Of a stretch of 64,000 bases of DNA, positions 42,923 to 56,385 are shown one piece after another; the stretch's first letter is position 1, and the number at the start of each line of letters is the position of its first letter. Both the position numbers and the translations under genes were made by a program. This stretch comes from Pezicula radicicola (lineage: Eukaryota > Ascomycota > Leotiomycetes > Helotiales > Dermateaceae), in assembly GCA_003008705.1 (NCBI GenBank), contig PDUO01000035.1, positions 192,101 through 256,100 on the forward strand, in the 5' to 3' direction. The notes beneath the pieces were generated by a model that saw nothing but the letters and a program-made list of their open reading frames with translations, searched no databases and had not been told where the DNA came from.

Positions 42923-45649
42923 ATGGACTCTACAGACACCTTCCAAGACTCCTCCATGTCGCCGGGTGGCTCTGAGATGTCCGTACCCCCACAAGCTTCA
43001 TCTGCATCTTCCACTGCCAAAATAAGCCGAGGCCATTCCTGTGTACTCTGCCAGCAAAGGAAAGTCAAATGCGACCGAGGAAAGCCTTGTTCCAACTGTA
43101 TCAAAGCACGTGCTGAGTGTGTTCCAAGTGTTCCATCTGTTCCAAGGCGTCGGCGAAAGAAGTTTCCAGATACGGATATTGCTGGGCGTCTACAAAGATG
43201 TGAAGATCTCCTTAAAAAGCACGGTATTAAGATTGAGGACGAGTATAGAGCTATTTCAAGACGTGACAATGGACTAACTACAATGGAAATGGACGAAAGT
43301 CCTTCTCTTCTCGAACTACCAAAAGATCCGACTTTTGCAGCATCGCAGTCGAGATATAGCGGTACTTTGATGTCCGATAAGGGTAACACCCATTTTATCG
43401 AAAAGTAGGTACCGCCGTACTTCTTTCTCACCATCAAGGAGGGTCGCCTGCTGACTGACACAATTAGTCCTCTGTGGGAGAACTTGAGGGAAGACATCCA
43501 TGCTCAAGAACCAAGAGATGGGTCTTCATCTGATGATGAGATAAATGGCAGTAGTCTCTATCCCCATCCAGGTACCCTACTTATCGGTTACACGCCACAA
43601 AAGTATACCCTGAGCTCCCAACATCCACCACCAATACAGATATTCAGGTTGTGGCAGGCATTCTTAACTAATGTCAACCCTTTGACAAAACTATTCCACG
43701 CCCCTACTGTTCAACAAATCATACTTGATGCTAGCGGAGACCTGGAACATGTATCAAGACCCACAGAGGCTCTGATGTTTGGCATTTACTTGCTTGCAGT
43801 GACTTCGATGAAATCTGAAGATTGCCAGACTATGCTTGGCGAGTCGCAATCTGCATTACTGTCAAAGTACTCACATGCAACCCAGCATGCGCTCTTACGG
43901 GCTACTTATCTAAGATCTTTAAGCTTGGTTACATTGCAAGCGTATACCCTTTTTCTTGTAAGATATGTCAATCAACTGCTCCATAGTCCATGGATACACT
44001 TTTTATAACATTCAAGGCTCCTTAACTTGCTGACTGTGATTTATAGTTTGCGCTCCGAAAATTCTATGATCCCCACTCGCTATGGGTACCTCCCCTTTCT
44101 CCCTTTTAGGATATATGTGTACTAATGAACTCCCTATTCAAACAGGTATTAACAGGATCTGCCGTTCGGATAAGCCAGAGGATTGGCCTGCATCGTGATG
44201 GATCGTCTCACGATCTTCCCCCATTCGAAGCAGAAATGCGACGTCGGCTTTGGTGGCAGATTGTATTTTTGGATGGCCATTCTTCAAAACTTTCTGGCTC
44301 AGGGTTCCCGGCGTGGCTTGCTCGGTTCGATACGAAAATGCCTTTGAATATCAGTGACAGCTCGCTAAGTCCCGGCATGAAAGAGTTACCGACAGAACAT
44401 CCAGGACCAACTGAAATGATGTTCTGCCGCTTGCGCTACGAAGTTGCTGATGCGCTTCGAAAATCTAAACTTGGTCAGAGGGATGGTGACAATTTCAAAG
44501 TGGCAACAGGGGTTGAACTTATTGCCCAGAAAGATCGGGCCATTAATGAGCTCAAGCAGCGGATTGAAGAGAAATACCTGCAGTACTGTGACCCATCAAT
44601 TCCGTTACACTACCTCTGGTAAGTCTCACGTTCGTAGTGCATATTTCCCCCTTCCGGGTTCAATTACTTATTGCGCCTAAATTCTGTCTGAGTTATTCCC
44701 GCCAATATCTAGAGCAAGGAAACTAACTCCGAGTTTTCGACTATAGTACAATTATGTCGAGAGCTGTGATATGCACTATGCGGTTAATGGCTCATCACCC
44801 GCGCCAATATCCAGATAAAGGAGCAACAATGCCTCAAGCAGAAAGGGATATGTTGTTCTCTGAGAGCCTGGATTTACTAGAGTTCGATCGTCTCGCTCAT
44901 ACAGAAAAGAATCTTGAAGGTATAGGGAATGTTGCTGTCACGTTACAAATACAATTTACTAATTGGTTTCGCAAGGCTTTTTGTGGCATATCCACTCACA
45001 CTTCCAAATGGATGCATTTATATTCATGCTAAGCGAGTTACGCCAAAGAACATCTGGTGAACTAGTGGAACGGGCTTGGATGCAAGTCGGTAAGTCACAA
45101 GTTGGAGAAAGACTATTCTTTCAGAGTTCATTATTTCTAGCCTTGGGTCATGTTAGACTCTCCACTGGGTTTTCTACAGCAAGTAGACTAATTTTGAGTT
45201 TTTGGTTTATAGGTGACTCGTATTCATTACACCCAGAAATGATTAAAGACACCAAAAACGGTCTCTTCTTTGCAATTGGGAATTTAGTGATCAAAGCGTG
45301 GGAGAACAGGGAAAGAGCCCGCGGCCGATATGATTGGGAAACGCCTAATTTCATCACTCAGTTGCGTTCGTACCGGAAACAAGCCGAGCCATCTCTGCCA
45401 GTAAACCAGAACTTCGACGAGTCCTTCATGAGGACTCATATCAACCCTCCCAATAACGATCTACCTGAAACAAATGTACTTGCTGCCACCAGCCAGTTCT
45501 TGAGTGGTGATTCATCAGATCTGGACTACGCGTTTGATCCTAATATAATGGAAGTAAGTCCAGTTGACTGGAATTATTGGCAGACATTGATGGATGGGTG
45601 CGACCTTCCAAACCTTCCAGATGATAACATTCAAAACTTCTTTAACTAA
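42923..45649 (+). CDS. Zn2Cys6 transcription factor with Fungal_trans domain
   Basis: Seven exons (42923-43404, 43468-43957, 44047-44085, 44146-44618, 44747-44919, 44976-45089, 45213-45649) join in frame to 735 residues. The binuclear zinc cluster is at residues 40-66 with spacing C-x2-C-x6-C-x5-C-x2-C-x6-C, preceded by SRGHS, and a basic linker follows (RRRRKK). The middle homology region is clear: LWQAFLTNVNPLTKLFHAP, LLRATYLRSLSLVTLQAY, then the 13-codon exon FALRKFYDPHSLW, then VLTGSAVRISQRIGLHRDG and RRRLWWQIVFLD. This is the typical layout of fungal nuclear regulators that bind CGG-containing sites. The target genes are not indicated by neighbours. Introns 4 and 6 are introner-like copies; the others are ordinary 56-89 nt introns. 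Confidence 0.92.
44619..44746 (+). mobile_element. Introner-like intron, copy C
   Basis: A 128-nt phase-2 intron of the Zn2Cys6 gene. It starts GTAAGTCTCACG and carries CCGGGTTCAATTACT, CTGAGTTATTCCCG, the branch-site block AAACTAACTCCGAGTTTTCG and end GACTATAG. Its similarity to copy B in the NLR-like gene covers nearly its full length. Confidence 0.6.
45090..45212 (+). mobile_element. Introner-like intron, copy D (diverged)
   Basis: A 123-nt phase-1 intron of the Zn2Cys6 gene. It starts GTAAGTCACAAGTTGGAG and has AGAGTTCATTATT, the branch-site block AGACTAATTTTGAGTTTTTG and end GTTTATAG. It is the most diverged copy. Its length is a multiple of three with no stop codon, so retention would insert 41 residues in frame. 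Confidence 0.5.
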
Positions 45650-46186
45650 GGCGAAGGTTGCACAAGGAATGCGTATATTGACACTTGCGTGAATCCAGTC
45701 CACGTATTGCATTTTGGTAGACATAAGAGATCCGTCTCTAGTCATCTGACCTTCCATTAATTCTTTCAGCCCAAATATTATCGTGGGTTTGCTCAATCCG
45801 CACACCGAGTTCGACATTGAAGGAAAAGGCTGCCACACATCAACTTTTATTGGGCAATGCCGAGCTTTGCACAACAGCCACCAGCATCCTTCACATTTCT
45901 TCATGCAAGTTATGCCCAACACAATCAATCAGCATAAAGGGCTACCATCCTCTATGAGAGCATTGTTATACCCTCCCCGTCCGATGAGGCTCAACATCGT
46001 CATCTATTCGGTCTTCAACACAAGGCTGCGCCCAGTTTGTACTGAAGGGGCAAGACACCCCTCATAAAATCATGATGCCTCATCACCATTTAAAACTCAG
46101 GCAACTTCCCAAGGAATCCTCAAAAGTATCGCTAAAAGTTTGTAAGAAAAGGATACCTTCAATAATTCATCATCTTTAGGTTTCAA
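45650..46186. other. Spacer
   Basis: The 3' flank of the Zn2Cys6 gene and promoter of the next gene. The overlapping frames at 45515-45928 (minus) and 45783-46067 (plus) show no protein character. No gene is seen. Confidence 0.5.
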
Positions 46187-46864
46187 ATGCCTCCTTTCCC
46201 AATTTCAGTATTCCGATCGCAACCATTACACCAGGCAAGGCAAACGCAAGCCCTCGCCGACCCAGTTACCCTAGAAATAACCCATTCAACAACAACCTAC
46301 ACAACAATAATCCCTCTCGGCGCATCCACAACCTCAACACCTCTCACAACAACCATATCCACTACCTTAGCCCCCACAGTTCCACACTCAACAAGTTCGA
46401 ACAATAGTGGTGTAGTAATTGGTGCGGTCTTAGGTTCCATCTTCGGGACAATAGTCATCCTCGTTATACTTTACAAATTCTGTATTAACCCGCGGTCTGC
46501 AATGTGGATACCACCACAACCCTACACCTATGATTCCGACATGAGCGACGTGAGTTCTTCGGTTGGGACGAGAAGACAACGGGGTGGTGGAGGTAGTGGT
46601 GGATTTGGAATGGACAATAGGAGAGGAGATAGGGTGAGGAGACCTGAGAAGGTCAAGATTAGGACAAGACGAAGTTCGAGGACTTCTACTAGGAGGAGCG
46701 AAGGAAGTGATGGGTATAAGAGTCGTATGAGTACGAGAGATAGGAGAAGGACGGTAGTTTGCAGGAATGAAGGGATGCTGGGGTTCTTTTTGATCCCGCA
46801 GTGGAGGAGGGGACACTGGAGGACAAGTGAATGGAATGGGAATGGGCGGACGGGTGATGACTAA
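46187..46864 (+). CDS. Small single-pass surface protein, Thr/Ser-rich
   Basis: A 225-codon frame from ATG 46187. The N-terminal 70 residues are Ser/Thr-rich (STTTYTTIIPLGASTTSTPL), mucin-like. A transmembrane helix follows (SGVVIGAVLGSIFGTIVILV) and then a cytoplasmic tail (PRSAMWIPPQPYTYDSDMSD) rich in Arg, Gly and Ser. This is the layout of many fungal glycosylated single-pass sensors or Mid2/Wsc-like surface proteins, but no Cys-rich WSC domain is present. A 48-nt GT-AG segment near the C-terminus (about 46752-46799) is in frame and could be an intron, so the last 40 residues are uncertain. Confidence 0.6.
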   Translation: MPPFPISVFRSQPLHQARQTQALADPVTLEITHSTTTYTTIIPLGASTTSTPLTTTISTTLAPTVPHSTSSNNSGVVIGAVLGSIFGTIVILVILYKFCINPRSAMWIPPQPYTYDSDMSDVSSSVGTRRQRGGGGSGGFGMDNRRGDRVRRPEKVKIRTRRSSRTSTRRSEGSDGYKSRMSTRDRRRTVVCRNEGMLGFFLIPQWRRGHWRTSEWNGNGRTGDD

Positions 46865-47246
46865 CTAGTATTGGCTGAAAGTAATTGCGCCTGGACATTG
46901 AAATATTGCCATGGGCAGTTGTTGGTTGTTTATAAGACAGATTGCTTTTGAACAAAGTGGATTTGGACGAAGGTATCTAGTTTTTAGTATGATGGGATAG
47001 GGCAAGAAGTTGGCCAGTATTAAGACTGTCGCTTAACAAGGTTTCTAGAAATCAACTCATTCGTTACTCGTCAACCACAGAATCTAATGCACAGAAAAAA
47101 ACATCTAGTAGATCCGTTTAACGTAATCATCCTCTCGCATTGCGTGATAATGGTAAAAAGCTTTAAATTGTTGGAGTTGACGTTTATCTCCTGACACTCT
47201 GCTTTATCAAGCTACATCGTGCTGCTAACATAGAGCCAGGGAAGGA
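46865..47246. other. Spacer
   Basis: Convergent 3' flanks of the surface-protein gene and of the minus-strand gene ending at 47247. Nothing else is seen. Confidence 0.5.
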
Positions 47247-47626
47247 TTAACGATGAGAACGTAGTAAATCGATTTCAACTCGCACTTCACCTGGTAATAC
47301 AGATTTTCGACCTCTCTTTTCCGCGGATGGGCCACAACCAGCGAGGAATATCTCACTATGAGTAACCTCGATGTTGAACTTGGAAACCAAAAGCCTACAG
47401 AAATTGCTGGCTAACGATTTGGAAGACGTGCCTTGACTTGGGAGCTTGATTTACACCAGTCGATGAGTTCAAGGATGGCCACCTTTCGGTCACGGATTGG
47501 AGATGGGCGAGGCCCCAGAGGGAAAAGGACTACGGAGCTTCTAATTGGTCTGCGCCGATAAATTTCCCCGTTGATGGATGTTATAGTTATCCAACTACTT
47601 CGGTGGTTAAGGTAAGCAGTATTCAT
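47247..47626 (-). CDS. Unknown protein, 3' part only resolved
   Basis: Two minus-strand exons join in frame when a 62-nt GTGTAA...TGTAG intron (at about 47415-47476) is removed. The peptide then runs GEIYRRRPIRSSVVLFPLG...KVAILELIDW, across the join, LLVSKFNIEVTHSEIFLAGC and ends EVRVEIDLLRSHR with stop at 47247. The reading is protein-like on both sides of the intron, whereas the unspliced frame stops at once. The 5' end is unresolved. An open segment around 47640-47720 (EAIRGIEDSLGAQAKITNHI) may be an earlier exon, but I found no join that keeps frame. No family recognised. Confidence 0.45.
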
Positions 47627-50600
47627 ATCAAGATCATGCTCACAGCTATTGGAATATGATTCGTAATTTTAGCCTGGGCACCCAAGCTGTCTTCTATCCC
47701 ACGGATAGCTTCAACATCCTTGACGAACTATGCCGACGAGATCATGAAGGTTTAATCCCACGTATCCCTCGCTGAATAGTGATAAATCACTCAAGCTACT
47801 GTAAATGATTCGCTCGCGACAAGTAGGTAAGTTACTCCGTACTCAAGTCAAAGTGAATCAGTCTGTTTGATGCGACCGCTTCTAGCCGGCATTCTATTGG
47901 CTTCAACGGAAGAAAATAATCAACTTAATGCTGTATGCTACCGTCGACTGATGAAACATGATCGTATGCGCCAGTCGCGAGCCAACGCTAGTATCTGAAA
48001 AGAACTTCCTGAGGAAGTATCAAAATCCTACAGTATCATTTGCCACCATACAGTAGTACGAGCAAACATACGACACTTATCAGCCAAGCTTCCTGAACTC
48101 AGTCGAGGATACGCACAGAACATCTCAAAGGGAACTTTCTCCGGACGTTAAGTCTCATGTATAGACAGACGAGAGAGAACGACTGGTCCGTCTTCGCAAC
48201 ACTCGAAGCGAGGCGCCTGTGCTTGTTCTAGAAAAAACAAACCAGGGAATGGTACCGGTGTATGTAGTACGAACGAACGTATGAAAGACCTTGAGCGCAG
48301 ACACAGATAGTGTTTTTTTGGCCCCATACCGAATGAAACTATTCGGCTCGACAGACCGAAGCACAGAGACTCGAGAGACCTGAGGTGAAACTGCGACTTT
48401 GAAAAACAGATCTTCCGTCTTCCCCGTACTCTTTTTCTCTTTTTCTCCATAGTGATCAAACCTGGTTCCATACACACCCAGCAACAACGGCCGTCGACAC
48501 ACAGAGCTAAAGCCAACATGTTACCATGGCCCATGACACTGCTCAAGCGTTAACCATAAATAATCTGAAGAAGTTTACTGCAAGAAACAGGCTCGACAGG
48601 TAACAGGAAGGTCACTGCGCCACACAATGTGTGTTGATAGCATTTACCTTGGAAGTTGGTGTTGAGATCGTCATGACGCCATGCGTCTCAAGGTTCGAGG
48701 TTGAGAAAGAGTGAGTTTTGGCCTCCTTCTGTGACTTTGTCAGGGACTCAGGGTCTTTTTTTTTTTTTGCCTCAGTACGGTAGCCCTCACGGATCTGTTT
48801 GTGTGCTGTGCAACGAACGAACAGAGGTGCATCATCTTGTGCATCTGCACATCTTCGATCACCGCCACGATGCACCAGGGAGTCAGGGACAAGCTCCCAC
48901 GCGTGCCAGGCTCTTTCAGATAACTGACAGAGAGAGCCGGTGAGCTGGGAGGAAGACTGATAAGCCTATCTACCCAGGTAGGTATTTTGAACCTTCAGGC
49001 TGAAATCAACTAATCAAAGCTGGGTAGGTCCTCCGTACGGTGGCTAGTGCCTGCTCTCCATTATCACTAGACTTTCTCGCAGGTCGGAGCGAGTACGAAA
49101 TGAATGGGGAGTAGTATGGAGTATGTGTTGTTGTACAAGTACTGCACGGAGTACAGGACAGGACTCTCTGGCGTCGGTAGGGAGGAAGGGTACGTAGTAG
49201 GAAATAATCAATATTATTGTGAGGCTTGCTTGTCTGCACTTCGGTAGTTGCTAGCTCTCCCATGTAAGATTGATTCTGGAATCTGGTGCAGACCGCGGTT
49301 GTTTAGATGCGGTCAGGATGTACGGCGGGACGACCTGCCACTCATTCTACCCATTATTATTATGGCATGCCACTCTGCCACACCACACGCAGACTCGTAT
49401 TCAGTACCTCTCCTCTTATTTCTACTGAGCAGTCCATACTACCTACCTGTGACTGGTGAGCGATATGCAGCCAAGCAAGAGAGACGTGGACAGGGTAGGT
49501 GCAAGGCATTAACTGTTTCATCTCGGCGTCTTCGAGATTCCTTCTAGAAGGCCGCTAGAAGCATAAACTGGGTCTCGGAGTCCAGGGGAAAACATCAAGG
49601 GTCACCATCAAGGGTCAACGACAAGGCTCACTCACGGTCAGGGTCTGTAGGCTCGCACGGTAGTGTTCCCCTTTTGCGTGTGGACCATGGTTGTGTCAGA
49701 CCTCTCCTTCTGCTGCCATCATGCTGGTTAACATTAATGAAGATGATCGGGTTATGCTGTGGCACAGGTAAATTATGACTGCTGATATGGGTATTCCCCC
49801 GCAACGTGCGCTTTGTTGGCCAACCATCCACAACCATCAAGGGCCGACCGGGGCCCAAGGCAGCATGCTCCGAGTCCCAGTCCATACTTTTTCCATAACA
49901 GGGTCATCGTCGCTTGAGCAGGACCGCAAAGCATCGTTCTTCATCCTGTATCATACACCGTTACAGGGATTATGACTTACAACTCTTCAGGTTCAACAGG
50001 TTCAGCAACAGGAGGTCGCAGAAGGGAAATGGCGGTGGCTCACCTCCCCGTGGTGTGGTGGTCGTGTGCTGCAAGATGGGGATCTTCCGTTGTCTTCCCC
50101 GAAGCGCGGCGCTTCTTTTTGCTTTCCCCATGGCGTGTGGTGGGCAGAGGGCTATTGAGAGGCTTGGGCTTGGGTGTTGTGAAAAGGGTTCAGTTTGTGG
50201 TAACGATATCAGATCAGGAGAATTTACGGCCAATTAGCTACAGTACTGCATTATTTTGCACAACGACGGTCTCCACGGTCTGTTGCCAGCGTGTCTCTTA
50301 CTGAGTCAGTGCAGGTCCATAAGTAATTATGCAGCGCAAGAGTTATGGTTACATACAGCATGATGGGAGATGGGAGAGACATCAGGGTGACGGAAATGGA
50401 AGGGCACACGGGGCACTGGAAGCCTTCTGGAAGGCAAGTCTTAGTGCAAAAGCCAACGCAACTCGAGCCTCATGTTGGTTTGCGAACTCTCGCTCCAGGG
50501 TGAATTCCGGGCGCTTACCAGAAGGGGATCACGAAGATCCAATGCCATGAGAACGGGACCTCCAGAACAGAATTAGATCTGACGACCAGGGCCAGGAGGG

Positions 50601-53600
50601 CCCCGTTCCAAAACTCGCAAAAGTTCAAGGGCACCAATTAGAGCTAGGAAGAAGCAGCCCCGTAACCCCGTTAGGGCTTTTCCTTCGGGAAGTGGAGCGG
50701 GTGTTAGGTGGTGGTGGTGGTGAGGTGATGGTGGTGGTATTATCCTCTTCTATCGGTGGTGATGATGGCGGCACAACAAGTATAAATTGCTGTGCGGAGT
50801 GCTGTGCGGAGTGCTGTACCTACCTACCTACCTACTTCACGTACAGTACATCTGTTACCTAGTTCACTAGATACTGTCCTACCGGTAGGCTAGCATGCCA
50901 ACTGGACTTGCTGAAATGTGGACGTTACGCGCAACCAATGTTATGCTATGAAGGTTGATGTCTATCCTCACTTGTCTATCGAGGTACAGTATCACCGTTG
51001 CAGCACGGACGTCTGCCGGTGTGGCTGCCATGCACCGCGTGCATAGGGGTCTGCCACTGTACTGTAAGTAGTGCCACCAACACGCTACAGACGCTATCAA
51101 ATTCCAAGCGCCCTCACTCTATTCGTGAACGACAAAGAGCATGAAGAGCAGCACTAACCGCTTGCATCCGTCCATCCATCTAACACTCATCACGCACGCC
51201 GCATTGCCCATCACCCGGACGCACGATTTACTATGGCAGAGTACGTTATCGTACCGTTCTCTTCCCATATCCTATTACAGCCCAGACCGTATCAACAAGG
51301 CGCCAGAGTTCAGTCGCCGTGTGTCGCTTCTTTTCACGAAGTAAACTGAGTGAACGGGTCATCCGCTTTCCAATCGATTCTTGAAGCCTTTGACTTTTTG
51401 AGATTGTTCGTGGGCGCTGGGCCCCACTGTGGAAGTCTGTTCTATCCCGGGCAACTCGGACGTTGATCGAAAGTGGATGCGCAAGATGATCTTACCTTTA
51501 AATAATTCTGCAGCTCAAGCTCTGTGTCAGGAACAGGTCGCTCCTTCCGGCCGGCAGCTCGACGACCAGGACAGGCACCAGAGGCAACTTATCAGGCCAG
51601 CCATCGAGTTTATCAATGATTCAATCTCCTCGAGGGCCTCTGGTATGAGCATAATTGATACCTAGTCGCCTGCTCTCTATATATAGTGAGAGTAAGAAAG
51701 AGTATATCGGCCTGGGGAAAAGCTACAGATATTCGTGGGGGTATCGTAGGTATTAGTAAAACGGTGTCACCGCCGTTTATTTTCGTCTTCGTGATCTCCT
51801 CTTATTTCAAGGGCTTGCTGAAGATATTCAGATCATCTTATGACTGATCTCATTTCATACGTCGGTCCGAAGAAGGTCTGTATAGCGGCCCCTGCTGTGA
51901 ATCCCCAGCAATCCCGAAGCCTACCCTGTCCGGCTGCTCTCCCGCTTGATCAGGAATGATATGCTGAAGTGGTGGAAGAGCCTTCTTGTGCCCTGTTGGA
52001 GTTTCCAAGAGATGCACTCCCTTTAGATTGCGTATTTCACGCTTCTCACTAGTGCACCGTCACTCTGACTCCTCTAGCCACCGCCATAATTCTAGAGTTG
52101 CTTTGGAACTTTGGAAGAACTCCCTCGCTCCATAATTATTAGTCTGCGTAGTCCATCTGCCCTTGACTTGACATGCAGCTACTCGTCCATTATTTAGATC
52201 CTCAAATTTGTCCCACAGTAGTACAGTAGCCTAGTAGGCCACTCCGGTAGCTTCACAACTAGCATCCTCTCATCGACGATCGATGTTGATTGATCATTGT
52301 TGACATTACCTAGTGGCTTCCCGTGACCCACCCCCTCGTGGCAGTCAGTTGTGGACTCGTCTCAACTATACGAAACAAAAGCTGCGAGTTTTAGGTCATC
52401 AATAATAATGCTATCCAAGGGAGATGGTAGGCCGCCGAATGCCACTGCCATGACGATGACCTCGTTGTGCAATTTAACTTGTGCCTTGGATCGACCGAGG
52501 GGAGTAAACCGTCTTGGGCATGGTGAGATTGGCTACCACAGTTAGAGATGTTTCAACGGGGGCAGAGGCTGGATGAAACAAAATGAGCCCTGCTAGCCAA
52601 GGGCACTAGAAGGCTTGAAGAAGGACGTTAAACAATTCATTAGAGCTTCCATCGACCGGGGGGGTTGTCTTCTAGAAGGGAGGACATCCTGGACCATACA
52701 GCGATTAGTGCAAGAAGCTGCATAGTGCCCATGGTCCCCCGAGCCCAAGGTGCTAGGTGAAGCATGAATATTGCCCATGCTCATATAATACTGTACAATA
52801 CCAATAGTGCAGTCTGTTATATATCTTAAACCTGAGCTGTCCGGGAGAACCTTCGAAGCTTCCAAAGAGCCGTCACCATCCCACACTCCGCGACGCTTGA
52901 CCGACACTGACGGCACGGCCATCATCTTGCTCTTGCTCTCACCTTCGCTCTGCTCTGCTCTGCTCTCCTCTCCTGCTCGCCTACAACAATACGGAGTCTG
53001 AACAGGACATCAAACCAACCGCTCTCCGACTTTCTCGGCGCAAGGGAGCCTTGGAGCGAACGATAGAGAAGCAAATCATAATAACCAACGGCACATCCAG
53101 CACAGCCTCTTTCCGACAGGCCTCACTCGACCCCCCGGTTCAAACTGTTTGGGCTACCAGACAAGCGAACTCAGGCACACTTGTGGACTCCACGCTACAA
53201 GCTCAGAAAAAGCAAGAGACGGGCCACACACCACGACTCTCATTCCTGTTCGCCCTCTTAAACTTTAACACACCTGGTCGCTGTCGTCGCGAACTCCTGG
53301 ACCTACCTCTTCACAGTGCATACCTTAGTATTCGCAACGAACGCAAGAACTAAATTGACGACTTTTATCTGCACACTACTGTGTGTGACAAGTTGTTGGA
53401 CCCCAAGTAACGGTACTTCAACCACCACAAGAACCTTGACGTCGACGCCCGAGCCTGCAGGAGATCGCACGCTTGGTTCCGAGGCTTTCGCATTTTCGTG
53501 CTACCTCAACTTCAACCTCAACCTCAACCTCCGACATCAAGGTACGCGCAAGTCTAACAACATCCCTTCTAAGTCAGAATGACCGTCGCATTTGCTTTAC

Positions 53601-54919
53601 CAGAACTACGCTAACAATATTCTAGTCTGTCGACACATCAGAAGGTTCCTGCCTCGACCAACTCCCCCCTTCGCACGCCTTGTATTTCTCGATCCCTCAT
53701 AATAAAGGCAACCCCTTTCGCTATATTCTATCAACGACCCAGATAATTCGAGAGGTTTCTAAGAAGACCAAGCGAGCCGACACGTATCAACAGTGATCCA
53801 AACCAACGCTGCGAAATCCAAGACAGCGAAGGGATCTAAACTGAACGCGCTATTGCAACACGGGTGTGAGATCTTCCAAAGCATTCACCGCCTGTGTCTT
53901 GTCAGTATCTACACTAGGAAACACATTCAGCAGTCTACTCGATCGATACATCACTTCTTCGGACGAACGATTGGCTTGGGCGTTAAGACACTGCAGCATA
54001 CCGGCGAGTGTATTCTCGTGTCTACCGTACAGAGGTCAAGGGTCTGCGCAGATTGCGAGACTGGATTAGTTCAGGTTCGTAGGCAATTTTTCTTATTAGG
54101 TATCGCATTCGGGTTCAGGTTCTGCGCAGTCGAGAAACCCCCCAGTTAAAGGTAAAGGGCTGCGAGTCACGACACTTGGGGCAAAAAGTCAAGTCAGGCG
54201 TCTGAAGCCGTGTCGAAGCAGCAGCCTCAGTAGGCACTTCGACTGGATTTGGCAATTGAAGAGAAACAAGAGTTTCGAATCCTTTTTCTCAGCTCCAATT
54301 CTAACCGATTCAATCAAGTTGCCCCGTGCGTTGACACTTCCCGCAGCCCCGCGAACCCGGCATCCGCGTTGGCGGATATTTGAAGCTGGAAAATCAGCTC
54401 AGTCTAGCGCCTATTTTGGCTCCGAGCAACAAGGTGAGCACGTCCTGGCCATGCATGTTCCCACTCTCTCCTCCATTCTTGACTTGTATTTTCTTCACGA
54501 CACGCTCAACGAAGCGGTGAATTAAATTTGCATAGAGCGCGTCTTATTTAGTTTGTCAATTATTTCTTCTTTTTCAATTTCGCCTGCTAACCTCCTGCCA
54601 TCACAGAAAACCCATTTTGCAGACGACTCGACGTTGCTTGACTTTTCCAAAGAAATTCTCGACACGTCGAACAGCCTTGATATCGTGGTGATTGATTCGA
54701 TCGGGATAGTGCACAGCTCCCTTTTTTTTTCACTCGCCTTAGCGTCTTTCCGCCGTCTATCTCCCGAGACATTTCCAACAAAACTTCAGCACACCGTCTT
54801 AGGCTCCCGAATCAAGTTCATATAGCTGGACGAACACCTGATCCAAGCGTTCCTGCTGGTACTTATCCCTCTTATTCATCCTGTCTACTTTTGGGCCATC
54901 CGGTTCCTCAAAAGTAGTC
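47627..54919. other. Seven-kb gene-free interval upstream of the C2H2 gene
   Basis: No supported protein gene. Many 60-130-codon frames overlap on both strands without motifs (for example 48546-48148, 50237-49914, 53353-53051). The content is varied: T-rich run at 48756-48768, a GGT repeat at about 50708-50760, an ACCTACCTAC run at 50819-50832, TGTAC motifs near 50842 and 51058, and CT- and CA-rich DNA from about 52900 to 54900. This last part looks like a long transcribed 5' leader of the C2H2 regulator, possibly with leader introns and short upstream frames. Long noncoding RNA genes are possible but cannot be shown from sequence. Confidence 0.45.
50708..50760. repeat. GGT/GTG-rich repeat
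   Basis: Imperfect GGT and GAT triplets over about 50 bases within the long gene-free interval. Confidence 0.7.

Positions 54920-56385
<1,466 letters not shown>

Noticed and set aside
42727..43497. 256-codon minus-strand frame
   Set aside because: Antisense of the first exon of the Zn2Cys6 gene; the sense strand has a clear zinc cluster.
48148..48546. 132-codon minus-strand frame
   Set aside because: Overlaps another frame in a different phase, no domain or intron signal, composition irregular.
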